A DNA stretch of 64,000 bases. Source: Monocercomonoides exilis (lineage: Eukaryota > Preaxostyla > Oxymonadida > Polymastigidae). The stretch spans positions 620,001 to 684,000 of the forward strand of contig LSRY02000047.1 of the NCBI GenBank assembly GCA_001643675.2. The letters run 5' to 3'. Both the position numbers and the translations under genes were made by a program. Below the pieces are notes generated by a model, which searched no databases, was not told the DNA's origin, and saw nothing but the letters and a program-made list of their open reading frames with translations. Below are positions 12,401-23,607 of this stretch, piece after piece (the stretch's first letter is position 1; each line of letters begins with the position of its first letter).

Positions 12401-14044
12401 TCTTTTCTAAGCCTTTCTTCTTCTTCTTCTTTCCGTTTTCTTTCTTCTTCCTCCTTTCTCAATCTTTCTTCTTCTTCTTTTCTAATTCGCTCCTCCTCTT
12501 CTTTCTTCTTCCTCTCTTCCTCTTCCTTCCTCAATCTCTCCTCTTCTTCTCGTTTCAACCTTTCTTCTTCTTCTCTTTTCAATCTTTCCTCTTCTTCCCT
12601 CTTCTTCCTCTCTTCCTCTTCTTTTCTTAATCTTTCCTCTTCTTCTCGTTTCAGTCTTTCTTCTTCTTCCTTCTTCCTCTCCTCCTCTTCCTTTCTCAAC
12701 CTTTCTTCTTCTTCCTTCTTTAATCGTTCCTCTTCTTCTCTCTTCTTTCTTTCCTCTTCTTCTTTCCTCTTTCTCTCTTCTTCCTCTTTCTTTTTCCTTT
12801 CTTCCTCTTCTTTTCTAATTCTCTCTTCTTCTTCCTTCTTTAACCTTTCCTCCTCTTCTTTCTTCTTCCTCTCCTCCTCTTCCTTTCTTAGCCTTTCTTC
12901 TTCCTCTCTCTTTAATCTTTCTTCTTCTTCCTTTTTCAATCTTTCTTCTTCTTCTTTCTTCTTTCTCTCTTCCTCTTCCTTTTGTTTTCTTTCCTCTTCT
13001 TCCTTTCTCTTTCTTTCTTCTTCCTCTTTTCTCAATCTTTCCTCTTCTTCCTTCTTTAATCTTTCTTCCTCTTCCCTCTTCTTCCTTTCTTCTTCCTCTT
13101 GTTTCTTTTTCTCCTCTTCCTCCTTTCTAATTCTCTCTTCTTCCTCTTCTTTCTTCTTCTTCTCTTCCTCTTCTTTTCTAAGTCTTTCTTCTTCCTCCTC
13201 TTTCCTCTTCTTCTCTTCTTCTTCTTCTTTCCTCTTCTTCTCTTCTTCCTCCTCTTTCCTCTTCCTTTCCTCTTCCTCTTCTCCTTCTCCCTTTCCTTCT
13301 CCTTCCTCTCCTTCCTCTCCTTCTCCCATCTCACTCACCGCTTCTTCCCTCACCTGCTCCAAATTCACCTGAACTGCCTGGAAACTCGTCAGCATCTGCT
13401 CAATCTCTGCCAACTTCGCTTTCTTCTTCTCTTCCCACTCTTTCTCCTTCCCTTCTTCTTTCTCTCCGCTTGCCATTTCCTCCAATTTCCCTTTCTCTTT
13501 CTCGATTTTCTGTTTAATTGCTCCCAAAATCTTGTCTCCTTTTGCTTTTATCACCTCTTTCCCGCCTTCCTTCGACACACATATCAATTGCAATAGTTTC
13601 AGACAGCTGAACACAGCTTCACAGTGCATTGAATGGAAAAGCTTGTTTTGAACTTCTTCTCCTTCTTCCTTCTCTCCTTCCTTCTCTTCTCCTTCCTCCT
13701 TCTCTTTCTTCTTCTCTTCTTCTTCCCCTTCAAACACCTCAATTGCCTTCAAGATGATCTTAACCCCTTTCTCCTTCACAATCTCCTCACGAACAGCTGA
13801 CATCGCGCACAGCTGCCTCAAACACACAAACAAATCAATCAACAAAATTTCCTTCTCTTCTTTTTGCTTCTTTTTTGTTAAAACATTTGATTTTTTTGAA
13901 TAAAATGAAAATTTTGAGTTTAAAACAAGAATTTGAATGTATTCTAAAAGCAATGGAGTTATTCCGAGTGAAGAAAGCTGCTTTCTCCCTTCGTCTTCTT
14001 CTGTCAGTTTGCACAGAACACAAAGAATGCCACTTAACAGAGAA

Positions 14045-14079
<35 letters not shown>

Positions 14080-17000
14080 AGAGGAGGAGGAGGAGGAAGA
14101 AAGAAAAGAAAAGAAAGAAGAAGAATGAGAAGAAGAAGAAGAATTCATTGAAACTTGTTCTTCTTTAACTGCTTTAAGATAATCCACCATCAAAGAAACA
14201 ATATTTGCATTAGAAGAAAGAGAAGAAGAATTTGAAATAGCTTTCATCAAACATTCTTTCTCTGAAAGTGAATGGAGCAGGCACAAAAATGCTGAATGAA
14301 CAACAAACTTCAACAGAGGTGAGGTAAAAACTGCTTCAGATGCGATTAATGAAGAAGAAGAAGAAGAAGAAGAAGAAATATCATTAACGTTTTGATTATT
14401 TCCTTCCTTCTTATTCTTCATCACCATCATCAGCACATCTTGCAAGAACACAACTAACAGCTCCTGCAGAGGTTGACTCGACAAAACAACCTGTTTGAAA
14501 GAAGAAACAGAAAGAAGATGAGACAGAAAAGCAAGCGAAGAATAAAAAGAAAACAAAATCGTTGATGCTCTTGTTGCGTCATCATCTACTTCCTCTTCTT
14601 CCTCTTCCTCTCCTTCTCCTTCTTTTCCTCCTTCTTTCTCCTTCTCTTTCTCTTTCTCCTTCTCTGCTTTCAATAAAGAAGGTCCAACCCATGTTCCATT
14701 GCAGATGTTGTGTATGTTCATGAATTCTGTGCTAATCACATTGAAAACTTGAGTCTGAAAACCAGGAAAAGTGCTAAGATCAGCAATGAATGGGGAAGAG
14801 AGGGGAGAAAGAGAAGAAGAGGAAGAAGAAGAGGAAGAGGGAGAAGAGGGAGAAGAAGAAGATGATGAAGATGAAGATGAAGATGATGTAATGTCAGATA
14901 AGAAGAGAGAAGAAGAGAGGGAAGAAAGAAGAGAGTTAGAAAGTGAGTGTGAAGGGGTTAACGATGTGATGATGGAGGAAGAGAAAGAAGAAGAGGAAGA
15001 GGAAGAAGAAGAAGAAGAAGAAGAGAAAATTGAAGCTACAGAAGAAATAGAAGCGAAAAGCGAGTAAATAGCAGCAACAGATGAACGAAGCGAACTAAAC
15101 TGATCTTCTGGATGAGTTGTAAGAGAAGAAAGAAGAGAAGAAAGTGAAGAAGAAGAAGAAGAATTTGAAGAAGGAGAAGAAGAAGGAGCAATGGAAGTGA
15201 TGGCAGCATCAGCAAATGAGCAGAGCCACGCCATCATTTGTGAAGAGCTCATTGATTCGAAGAAGGATTTTGGGTCACCTGAAGGAAGAGAGATGGAATA
15301 GCGATGGGGAACAGGGGAAGAAAAGGAAGAGGCAATGAAGAGATAAGAAGAGGAAGAAGCAGGAGAGAGAAAAGAAAGAGAAGAAGAAGAAGAATTACTT
15401 TGTTCTTTCTCCTTCTCCATTTCTTTCTCCATTTCTATTTCTTTCTCCTTCTCCTTCACATAAACTGGCAGGTGAGTCAGCAGAAAAGCAGAGATTGAGC
15501 ACAAAGACTCAACAAGTGTTACATCATTCTCCATTGCCTGTGTAAATAGCTGGCTAATAATTTCATCTATTGGATGGGGGGAAGAGGTTAATGAAGAAGA
15601 AGAGGAAGAAGAAGAAGAAAATGAAGCTATAACAGCTGATATAGAAGAAGAAGGTGTAGAAGAAGAGGAAGAAGAGGAGGAAGAAGATGATTGAGAAAGA
15701 GGTGTAAAAATGTGGAAGAGAGAGGCAAGTGTTTTGAGGAGGACGTGTTCAGGAACAGGAACTAGAGAAGTGTGGAGATGTTGTTTGACGAATTCTGAGT
15801 GGAATGGAGGGGGAAAATGAGAGAGAATGAGAAAAAGAAAGAAAGAAAGAAAGAAAAAGAATAAGAATATATAAACAGATTATTTATAAAAGGACAAAAT
15901 AAAAAAAAAAAAATCAAATTCAGTTCGACAATAAAATGACTTTATATTTTTTTTAAAAAAAAAATGTTTTTTTAATTATTAAAACCCTGACATTATCCTT
16001 TTCTTCCCACCAAACACACTCACTCACATACCAGAAGCCGTCAAATCTGCATTCACCGCATTCCCACTATCAGAAACAGGCGCTGCCGATGCGTTGTTCT
16101 TCACAAACGAGCCAACGGGACTTATTCTGTTCATAAATGAGGCGATTGTGCTGATCAGAAGAGACAAAAATGTTATTCCGCCGTTTTTGTCTGAAAATCC
16201 GCTTTTCAGTGAGTTCGAAAGGAGACTAAATAGGGAGTTCAGAACACCACTGTCGAGGAGGGGAAGAATAAGGGAATCTAAAAAATTGATAAGTTAAGCA
16301 ATAAATACATAAATATATCGATAAACACGTGAAATATATGAATATGAGAAGTATTAATGATAACGAGAGAAATTTGTGAAAAGTCAAAATGTATAAATAT
16401 TATGGTATTATAAAAGTTTTAATAAAAAATATGTTGTTGTTCATTTCATTAAAATAAATATCAGGATGGCATAAAAGAATGAGAAAAAAGGAAGAAAAAG
16501 AAGAAAACTGGACAAATTTATCCCCAAACCTTGTTCAATCATCTTTTCAAGTGCCATTGGCAGTGATTTGATAAGTGATGTATCAGAAGATGCAAATGAC
16601 GAATTTATGGCTTTGATAATGCCGGCAAACAAGCCATCAGGACGATGGCACATTGCTTGAGGAATAGAAGCAGAGGAAGAAGAAGAAGATTGTGCTTCTC
16701 CTCCACTCTTTTCATTCTTCTCTTCCCAGAGCCTTCTCACAATCCATTTTTCCCCTCCGTTTTCTTCGTCTTTCCGGCACTCAACTAGACATCCTTCTTC
16801 TTCACACAGCTGTTTTTTGAGAGAGTTGTCATTCATCCCAAACCAAACACAGCCAATTCCATTTTTAATAACCGTCAAATCACTCCCGCCCCATTCATTG
16901 AGCACATCTCCCATCAGACGCAGAAGATTGCATGACAGAAATGGATTGGAAGATGCTTCACCGCTTCCTTCTTGCTCTTTGGCACTTTTAATGCTGTTGC

Positions 17001-17821
17001 GCCCTTCCGCGTCCATCAAATTCCACAACGCGCCAACGGCAGATTGAACTACAGAAACATCTGACTTCAAAAAATTGTTAAGTGATTCACATATAACTTT
17101 TACAAAGCCTTCTTCGAGAAAGCGTTCTTTTGCTGTATGATCCTTTGCAAGGCGTTGAATGGCTGCACATGTAATTTGAACCACATTCGAATGTTCTTTC
17201 AGATCATGAAGAGATGCCATAAACGCAGAAAACACCGGAAGCTGACTCAAGGTTTTTCTGTGATCCTCCAACAAACTTAAAGACCAAATAACAGAAGTCA
17301 CTTTGTAAATAATGTTAGGATTTTCCTTCCATTTCTCCATCGCTGCAAGAAGTACTGGAAATCCAACTGTAGTCGAAAAACGTTTTGAGTTCACTTCCTT
17401 ATGCAGAAATGATTTCAGAGCATCGCATCCCAACTCAACAATATCACCTCGTTCATTTCTTCACATTGTTGCAAATTTTCCAATTCAAACAAATAAAAAT
17501 TCATTCAACAAATAGAAATGTTAAATTTTTAAAATTAATAAATATTGTGCATACCGGCATAAAGAAAGAACTCCCATGAAAAATTCTTCAGATTCCAAAT
17601 CTTTGTTCTGTATGCATGTTATTTTCTTTGAAAATGCTTTGGTGAAATCAGCTCCAGTTGACAACAGTTGCTCAGAATTGTTAGATGCAACTGCAGCTCT
17701 GAAAGCCGCCAATTTTTCTATATAATTTCAATAAATGATATAACGCATTAAGTTAATTAAGGCAAATTATTTGCATGTTTTTAATATGCGCGCAAATACC
17801 TTGGTTAGCTTTGGATGACAT
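5731..17821 (-). CDS. giant ARM-repeat protein with ER/K-type single-helix region, about 3749 aa
   Basis: Six exons: 17821-17800, 17717-17555, 17458-16530, 16277-16032, 15794-8187 and 8012-5731. Every splice phase agrees and the sum is 3749 codons plus TAA. Residues about 40-460 are helical armadillo/HEAT-like repeats (for example VVQSAVGALWNLMDAEGRNSI). Further ARM-like helices separated by poly-Ser linkers run to about 1285. Residues about 1285-2585 are a near-uninterrupted EEEERKRK/EEEERLRK octad array. Next come a Lys/Glu-rich segment, two long poly-Ser runs and an ARM-like C-terminal region ending FFGKKGGK. No catalytic domain is visible. An elongated scaffold or spacer carrying ARM protein-binding ends is the simplest inference. 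The gene is divergent from the ARM-SPRY gene at 18459. Introns are 82-252 bp with GT-AG ends. Confidence 0.85.
8022..8104. repeat. purine-rich low-complexity DNA in intron 5 of the giant gene
   Basis: Within the last intron (8186-8013) the plus strand carries an A14 run followed by a (GA)n run at about 8085-8100. On the coding strand this is the pyrimidine-rich tract upstream of the acceptor TTTTTCAG. It explains the intron's base composition and needs no separate function. Confidence 0.5.
9062..9333 (-). repeat. two long poly-serine trinucleotide runs in the giant gene
   Basis: Plus-strand (GAA)n runs at 9072-9111 and 9245-9323 are TCT/TTC repeats on the coding strand and are read as uninterrupted serine, about 15 and 30 residues. 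The segment between them is acidic/Lys-rich with Asn and Gln. The runs are nearly pure at DNA level, unlike the codon-mixed ER/K array next door. They therefore look like recent trinucleotide expansions. Confidence 0.75.
9400..13340 (-). repeat. 24-bp tandem repeat array encoding EEEERxRK octads
   Basis: About 3.9 kb of TTCTTC/TCCTC-type sequence on the plus strand encodes on the minus strand well over 100 copies of an eight-residue unit: four Glu, then Arg, then a variable pair such as KRK, LRK, LKR or IRK. Positions 6-7 vary, while the EEEE block and following Arg are nearly fixed. Glu codons alternate between GAA and GAG, so copies differ at DNA level. An eight-residue period with i/i+4 salt bridges fits a single alpha helix (ER/K motif) rather than a seven-residue coiled coil. 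Edges are softer: EEEEEK variants and insertions such as AKKAEEE occur. Confidence 0.9.
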
Positions 17822-18458
17822 AAGATCTTTCAAAATTGGTTAATTTGATCAATGATATTTGATCGTTTTGCATTTTTTTAACATCAATACACTTTTAGAA
17901 GTATAAACATATTAAAAGAATAAATATTAAACTCTATTTGAAAATAATTTATCTCACAGTCAGAAAAAATGGATAATAAACTTGAAAATATGAAATCTTT
18001 AAGAAAAGATATTTGAACAGGGATCTTCCTAATCAGTTTTCCTATTTTTATCAGCTTTTATTGATGGCTCCAATAGATTATATCAAGAACAAATTGAATA
18101 AATGAACATGAAGTTTTTCCAAGTTTTGATTTTTGTGTATTTTGTTTTTTCACAAAAAGTCATATCCACATTACAAAATAATAATTTGAAGCAAAAAGTT
18201 TAAATAGAAAAATATTCATCATAAGACATATGTGATTAAAGAAGTGAGATTAAAAGAGAAATTCAGTTGTACGTGTTGAGCGATGGGCAGTAATAATTCT
18301 TTTCTATTAAAATATTATTTTTTTTTTTCGTTTCATGACGATGAAGTGTGATTCAGTACGTTGCATTTCCTTCAATAAGATTAAAATAATCAGACAGTAA
18401 AATATGCAACAACGGCGAATACCATAATAAAACATTTATTTTCGATCAAATCTTTCAA
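17822..18458. promoter_or_regulatory. shared upstream region of two divergent ARM-repeat genes
   Basis: The giant ARM gene starts at 17821 (minus) and the ARM-SPRY gene starts at 18459 (plus), so these 637 bp must hold both promoters. The sequence is AT-rich with no reading frame of note. I see no clear TATA or initiator element. The head-to-head layout of two ARM proteins suggests possible co-regulation, which is inference. Confidence 0.35.
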
Positions 18459-20785
18459 ATGTCTTCTTCAATAAAGTCTTCTGGAACATCTGAGCACATG
18501 ATAAGTGTTTGGACATATATTTTTCGTTTTTGACAATATTCTCGAGTTATATTTTTTTAGAAAAGAGAGATAAAGATTTGTGAATTGGTGCTTTCTTCTT
18601 CTGAAGCTGAGGAAATATTGTTGACTTTGAAATCATTAAAAGAAATTTCTGAAATGGGTTTGCAATGTTTTTAATTGGATGATGTTTTATTTCAAACATA
18701 ATTTTCAAAAGATATTTCTTCTCGTGAGCTGATGATGAAATCGGAGATTCCCTCCCTCCTTTCAACACTGACGTTGAAGGATAATCCGAAAGAAATGATT
18801 GTCATGGCGTCTGATCTTTTACTACAAATTTCTACACAAGACAGTGAAGAAATTTCGAGTTCAACATTACAACATCATTTGATTTCTTTATGCAATGTAG
18901 CGGATGTTTGAAAAATGATTGTTCCATTTAATAATAACTGCTTCGCATTTTATGTAGGTTTCAATCCAAGAGAAGGCAACAAACGTTCTTGTCAGCGCTG
19001 TGCGTGGAATTAAGCAAATTGTGTTATCAAAACAGTGCGATGAATTGTGCTTGGTGATTCTTTCAAACACCAAATTTTTCGCAAAAATGCCTTCTTTGCT
19101 TTTAAGAAAAGAGAAAGAGCAACAGCAGGAAGAACTGTGTGCAGCTTGTTTAGGAATTGTTGGCGAAATGAAAAAGAATGCAAAATGGTGGAAGGAAGGA
19201 TCAAAAAATAAGAATATACAAAAAATTTTGAATACCATTGGGAAAATAAAGAAGAGTTTGGAGAAAAAGACAAAGAAATCAGGCAAGAAAGATGAAAAAA
19301 AAGAGGGAGAGAAAGAGAATTCTTCAGAGAGTGAAGCATTATCGAAGATTGAAGAATTGGTGACTTTATTGGGAAAAGAAAAGAAAGGCAAGAAAGGAAA
19401 GAAAGGAAAGAAGTCTAAGAAGGACGAATCGTCTTCTGAAGAAGACGATGAGAGCAGCACAGACGAACCAGAGGAAAGTGAATCATCTTCGTCTGAATCA
19501 TCTTCGTCTTCTTCCTCTTCTGAAGAAGAAAAAGAAGAAAGTGAAGAATCTGATGAAGGCGACAAGAAAATGAAACGCTCAAAGAAAGACCCAAAAGTGG
19601 CTGGAAAGATTAAAAAAGTTCTAAAGCCTGCTAAAAGTATAATATTTATTTATTTGTTTGTTTGTTTGTTTATTCTTTCAAACTTCTTTTTTCGTACTTA
19701 CAATTTTTCTTTTCTAGTGAAATTCAAGATGCAATTGACAACAGCTTTTACGAGGAAGAAGAAAGGAAAATCGATTTTCTTGAGAGAATCAATCAATTCT
19801 GGTTCTAATGAGTCAATTTTAATTAACTGCCCTATCAAAAAGGGAATTTGGCAATGGTATTTCTTCTTTTTATTTATTTATTTGACTTTATTATTTTTGT
19901 TCTAATTCTATCAAATGATACGATAATTTGTCTCGATTCTCTAAATGAAATACAATTTATTAATTCAGTAAATTAAAGGCTGTTAATTGCAATAACGGAT
20001 TTTGTATGTGATTATGAAGAGAATATTTTTATTCGTTCTTTCTTTTTGGAAAAGATATTTCCATTCTTCTTCTTCCCTGACTTTTCTTTTTCCTTTTTCT
20101 TTTAGAAGATTTTGAAACTTATTATTCTAAAAAAAATTTTTTTTTCTATGAAAATTAATATAAATGTAAATCTCTTGCATATGAAATATTTTTAGGGTTC
20201 GGAGTGTATGCAGAAAAGGCTCCTTGTTTGCCTGGAACAGCCTCGTCAATTGGAATCACACGATATGGAATATCGTTCTTTTCTCAAGGGTATGAATTTT
20301 GCTATAAAATTATGTAATGCTCATTTATGTTTTCTTTTCTTTTCTTTTTCTTTTCTTTTCTTTTCTTTTCTTTTCTTTTCTTTTCTTTTCTTTTTTCTTT
20401 TAACTAATACAAAAATTTCTATTATAAACTCACTCACTTCAATAACTCATCTATATGTATATAATCATAACATCTTCTATTTCTTCCATCACCCAGCTCA
20501 ATCTACTCTCAGGGCATCAGCAGCAGCACCTCAATGCGCGCGAGTACAGGCGACGAAGTGGTGTGTGAAGTAGAATACACAAAGAAAGAGATGATCGTCT
20601 CTTATTATCTGAACGGCAAGCAAGGCGACAAGATTGTGAGGGGCTCCAAAGTGCCGATGCTGTTTGGGGTGTCTGTGTGGATGGTGGGTGAGGTCGTTGA
20701 GTTCTGCTGGGTGAGGCAGGTGTCGAAATCGAGTCGGTCAAAGAAAGTGGCGACAAGCGATGTGTCATTCAACTTAACGATTTAG
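18459..20785 (+). CDS. ARM/HEAT-like repeat protein with C-terminal SPRY (B30.2-like) domain
   Basis: Eight exons: 18459-18506, 18561-18657, 18712-18905, 18958-19636, 19718-19856, 19969-20003, 20196-20289 and 20497-20785. Phases agree throughout, giving 524 aa and TAG. Residues 1-230 are alpha-helical repeats (LLSTLTLKDNPKEMIVMASDLLLQI). A Lys-rich then acidic/Ser low-complexity linker follows. Residues about 350-510 form a SPRY-like beta fold with motifs GIWQCKLKAV, FGVYAEK, GITRYGISFF, IYSQG, DEVVCEVEY and YYLNGKQGD. SPRY domains bind peptides or proteins, so a binding/adaptor role is likely. The 35-bp exon at 19969-20003 was found only because phase and SPRY continuity demand it. Intron 7 contains a CTTTT repeat and a GAAA repeat follows the stop. 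Confidence 0.82.
20331..20395. repeat. CTTTT pentanucleotide microsatellite in intron 7
   Basis: About a dozen near-perfect CTTTT units fill the 5' half of the intron 20290-20496 of the ARM-SPRY gene. This is a likely length-polymorphic site without coding effect. Confidence 0.9.
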
Positions 20786-20815
20786 GGGGTGGTGTTGAGG
20801 AGAGAAGGGAAGAAG

Positions 20816-20882
<67 letters not shown>

Positions 20883-21381
20883 AAAACAGAAGAAAGAATA
20901 TAGCAACCAAAGGGCAAATAAAAAAACATGCAATGAAAGGCATAGTATTTGAAGAGCTAAACGATTTAAGCATAATTGCGGGAAATGAACTTTTTAATTG
21001 TTTTTAAGATTTTTGTTGGTAGTTTTCTGATCAATTGGATTTTCCTTTTTTTTTACAACGTTCATAATACTTCAAGAACATTTTTTTTAATTGTATTGAT
21101 CTTGCAATATTGTAAAGTGAAAAAATAAAATAATCAAAGAATAAACTTCATTTTAGAAAGAAAAAAATGAACTTTTTTTTGCATTTTTCATTTATGCTTC
21201 ACGATAAAACATATCAGTTTGTTCTATTTGCATCTTTCTTTCAACAAATTTTTTATTTAAAAATACTCAAATTTTTAATAATTTACTTGTAAAAAAAAAC
21301 TGAAAAATAAAAAGATGAGAAAAATGCTAATTCAACGTAATCATCATCAACATACAACAACTTATTCCTATTTCCTCTCAA
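20786..21381. other. convergent 3' flanks with (GAAA)n repeat
   Basis: The ARM-SPRY gene (plus) and the coiled-coil gene (minus) converge here. About 17 GAAA units occupy 20816-20884, starting 30 bp after the ARM-SPRY stop. The remainder is AT-rich with runs of T and A and no coding signal. Confidence 0.6.
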
Positions 21382-23028
21382 TCAGAACGACGGTTGCTTC
21401 ATCCTTCTCAGCGTTGTTCCCACAACTCTCGAAGACAAAAACAACTCCAAAATCTTTTTTCTATCTTCCCCATCAAAATCCCACGAAAAATACGGCGGAT
21501 CACTTCCCGTTTTCAGTCTGAAACTTGCTTTTCTCTCCTTTTGTGCCTCTGTCATCTCCTCTGCCGAGCCAGGAACAGTCCCAAATGTCTTCATTGCTGG
21601 ACTCTCTCTGCCTGCTCTTGTTCCTTCTCCTTCTCCCTCTTCTCCTTCTCCTCTTCCCTCTTCTCCTCCTTCTCCTCCTCTCATTTGCTTCTTCTCTTCG
21701 CTCACTTTCTCTTTCCATATCTTCTTCACACACCTCTTCCACTCCAAAAACAGCTCCCCATCATACTCTCTTTCTCTGTTTCTCCGCCTTTCTCTTTCGC
21801 GTTCTGCTGTTTGTATCTTCTTCTCCTCCAAATTAATCTGCTTTATGATGCTTTCTGCCTGCTGCCTAAGTCTGGCTGTTTGCCGCAAATAAAAAGAAAT
21901 GTAAATACATACATACATACATATAAATATAAAATAAAATCAAATAACAAATGGATGGTCAATTTGCATTAGAAAAGTCAAATTATAAGTGTGACAGCTA
22001 CAACAGTATGAGAATAAATATCAATATAAAATTAAAAAAAAAAAGATTTGCAAGAAATCCATTAATTTTTTTTCCTCAAAAAGTAACTCTTTTCCAATAT
22101 GTCATAGAAAGCGACAGACCTGTTTGCATTTCAGTGGATACTGATTGGTTTTGGTGAGATGTGGAGGAGGGCGAAGACTCATATGCACTTGAAGGGAAAG
22201 CTGGAACTGCGGGCGATAAGAATGTCCTTCTGTTAACTTCTCTTCCAAATGAAGGAGATTCCAGTGAAGAATAATCTCTTTCAGATGCTGCACGTTTCTC
22301 CATTGTGTTAATGTATGCCACTTCTTTTGCTTCGGCTATCTCTTTTCGCAGCTCTTCGTTTTCCTTTCTCAATCGAATCAAATTCAGCAACAGTTCGTTT
22401 GAGACTTCTTCTTCTTTCTTTGCTTGCCTCGACACAATCCTCAGTTCTGCATTCAACTGTGTATTTAAATAGAACAGTTATTCAGCAATCACATAAAAAA
22501 ATCAAATTAAAAAAGCAAATGGAAAATATGATTCATTTAATACGTACTGCAGATGTTGTATTATTCATCTTTTCTAGTCTATCTTCAATTAGTTCAATTA
22601 TTTTATCCGTTTCCTTTTTCTTTTCCATCCAATGCCCTGCATCAAAATCTGGTTGCTTCAAATGAGAAAATATTGATAATTAAATATATTTACAGTTATA
22701 TTACATTCAAACTTTTTGTCTTCTATGTTCCAAATCTTTCTGAATTGATCGAAGATGTTCTTGAAATGAGCGAAACAAAACCTCTTCGTGACCTTTAGCC
22801 TGATGCATTGAGCTAATTTGAATCTGTTCAACGGCATTTTCAACATCCTTGTGTAAGTCTTTCAGTTCATTTATCGTTCGATCCGCAAAGTTTATCTGTT
22901 CTTGCTTTATCAAAAAAAAAAAAACTATAAATATCTAAAAAAATATTTTTTTGTACCACAGCAACACTTGCATGCAACGAGTAAGCGTTGCATCCTTTAT
23001 GATTAGTGCGAACTGCGTCAACTTTCAT
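21382..23028 (-). CDS. coiled-coil protein, function unknown
   Basis: Five exons: 23028-22957, 22904-22713, 22655-22548, 22456-22120 and 21875-21382. They join in phase to 400 aa with TGA. Long helical segments with Glu/Lys/Arg/Gln and spaced hydrophobics (for example IINELKDLHKDVENAV-like and LRKENEELRKEI) predict coiled coils at about residues 30-190 and 235-300. Between them is a Ser/Pro-rich linker. The C-terminal third has a Gly/Glu-rich insert and ends with a conserved-looking DFDGEDRKKILELF segment. I do not recognise the family; a cytoskeletal or flagellar coiled-coil protein is a guess. The acceptor of exon 2 follows a T13 tract. The start is the first in-frame ATG; coding may extend 5' to an AG near 23057. 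Confidence 0.68.
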
Positions 23029-23349
23029 TTCGCTTTCATCCTGTTGAACTTCATTCTATATGTTGCAAAAACGAAAAAACAATAATCATTTGCGTCATTC
23101 AAAACCAAGTGTCACAGAAAGTGTATTATAAATTAGTTAAATGCAAAAAAAATTTTTTTTCAATACCGTATGATCCATAAAACAATATAAATTATGAGAA
23201 ATTACAATTCTTCAATAAATATTCCTTCAAAACATATTATATGGGATGAAAACCAAAAAAAATACTTTTGTTTTTCTTTTGAAATAAATGCATCTGAAAA
23301 TAGTTTCATTCTCAAAAAATTCTAATCCATGTTTATAATATTTTTGGTT

Positions 23350-23350
<1 letters not shown>

Positions 23351-23402
<52 letters not shown>
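23351..23402. repeat. 52-bp homopolymer T run
   Basis: An uninterrupted run of T's lies between the coiled-coil gene and the Harbinger relic. On the minus strand it is a long poly(A), which might mark the tail of an old retro-insertion, but no retroelement body is visible beside it. Slippage is an equal explanation. Confidence 0.85.
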
Positions 23403-23404
<2 letters not shown>

Positions 23405-23607
23405 TAGGCCTATTTTTAATATATTTTTTTTTAAATAGAAAAAGTGGAATAAAATTGAATTAAGGTTGATAAAAATGCGATAGAACAAATTATTTTTCTA
23501 AATGACTCAATCAATTTTTAACTTCAAATACTGGTTCATCGATCATAAAGATGATTGAACAAAAAATGGTGTGAGATCATATGAAATTTTGCAAATAAAT
23601 AATTGTC

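Noticed and set aside
9404-13372. 1322-codon plus-strand open frame of repeating SSSSFLFL units
   Set aside because: It is the antisense reading of the EEEERxRK array. The minus strand is supported by flanking ARM domains, splice phases and total length, while the plus frame has no domain and exists only because the 24-bp repeat lacks stops on both strands.
13835-14168. Possible intron or extra gene in the A/T-richer patch inside the giant exon
   Set aside because: The minus-strand frame stays open through it with ARM-like residues on both sides, and no donor/acceptor pair is needed.
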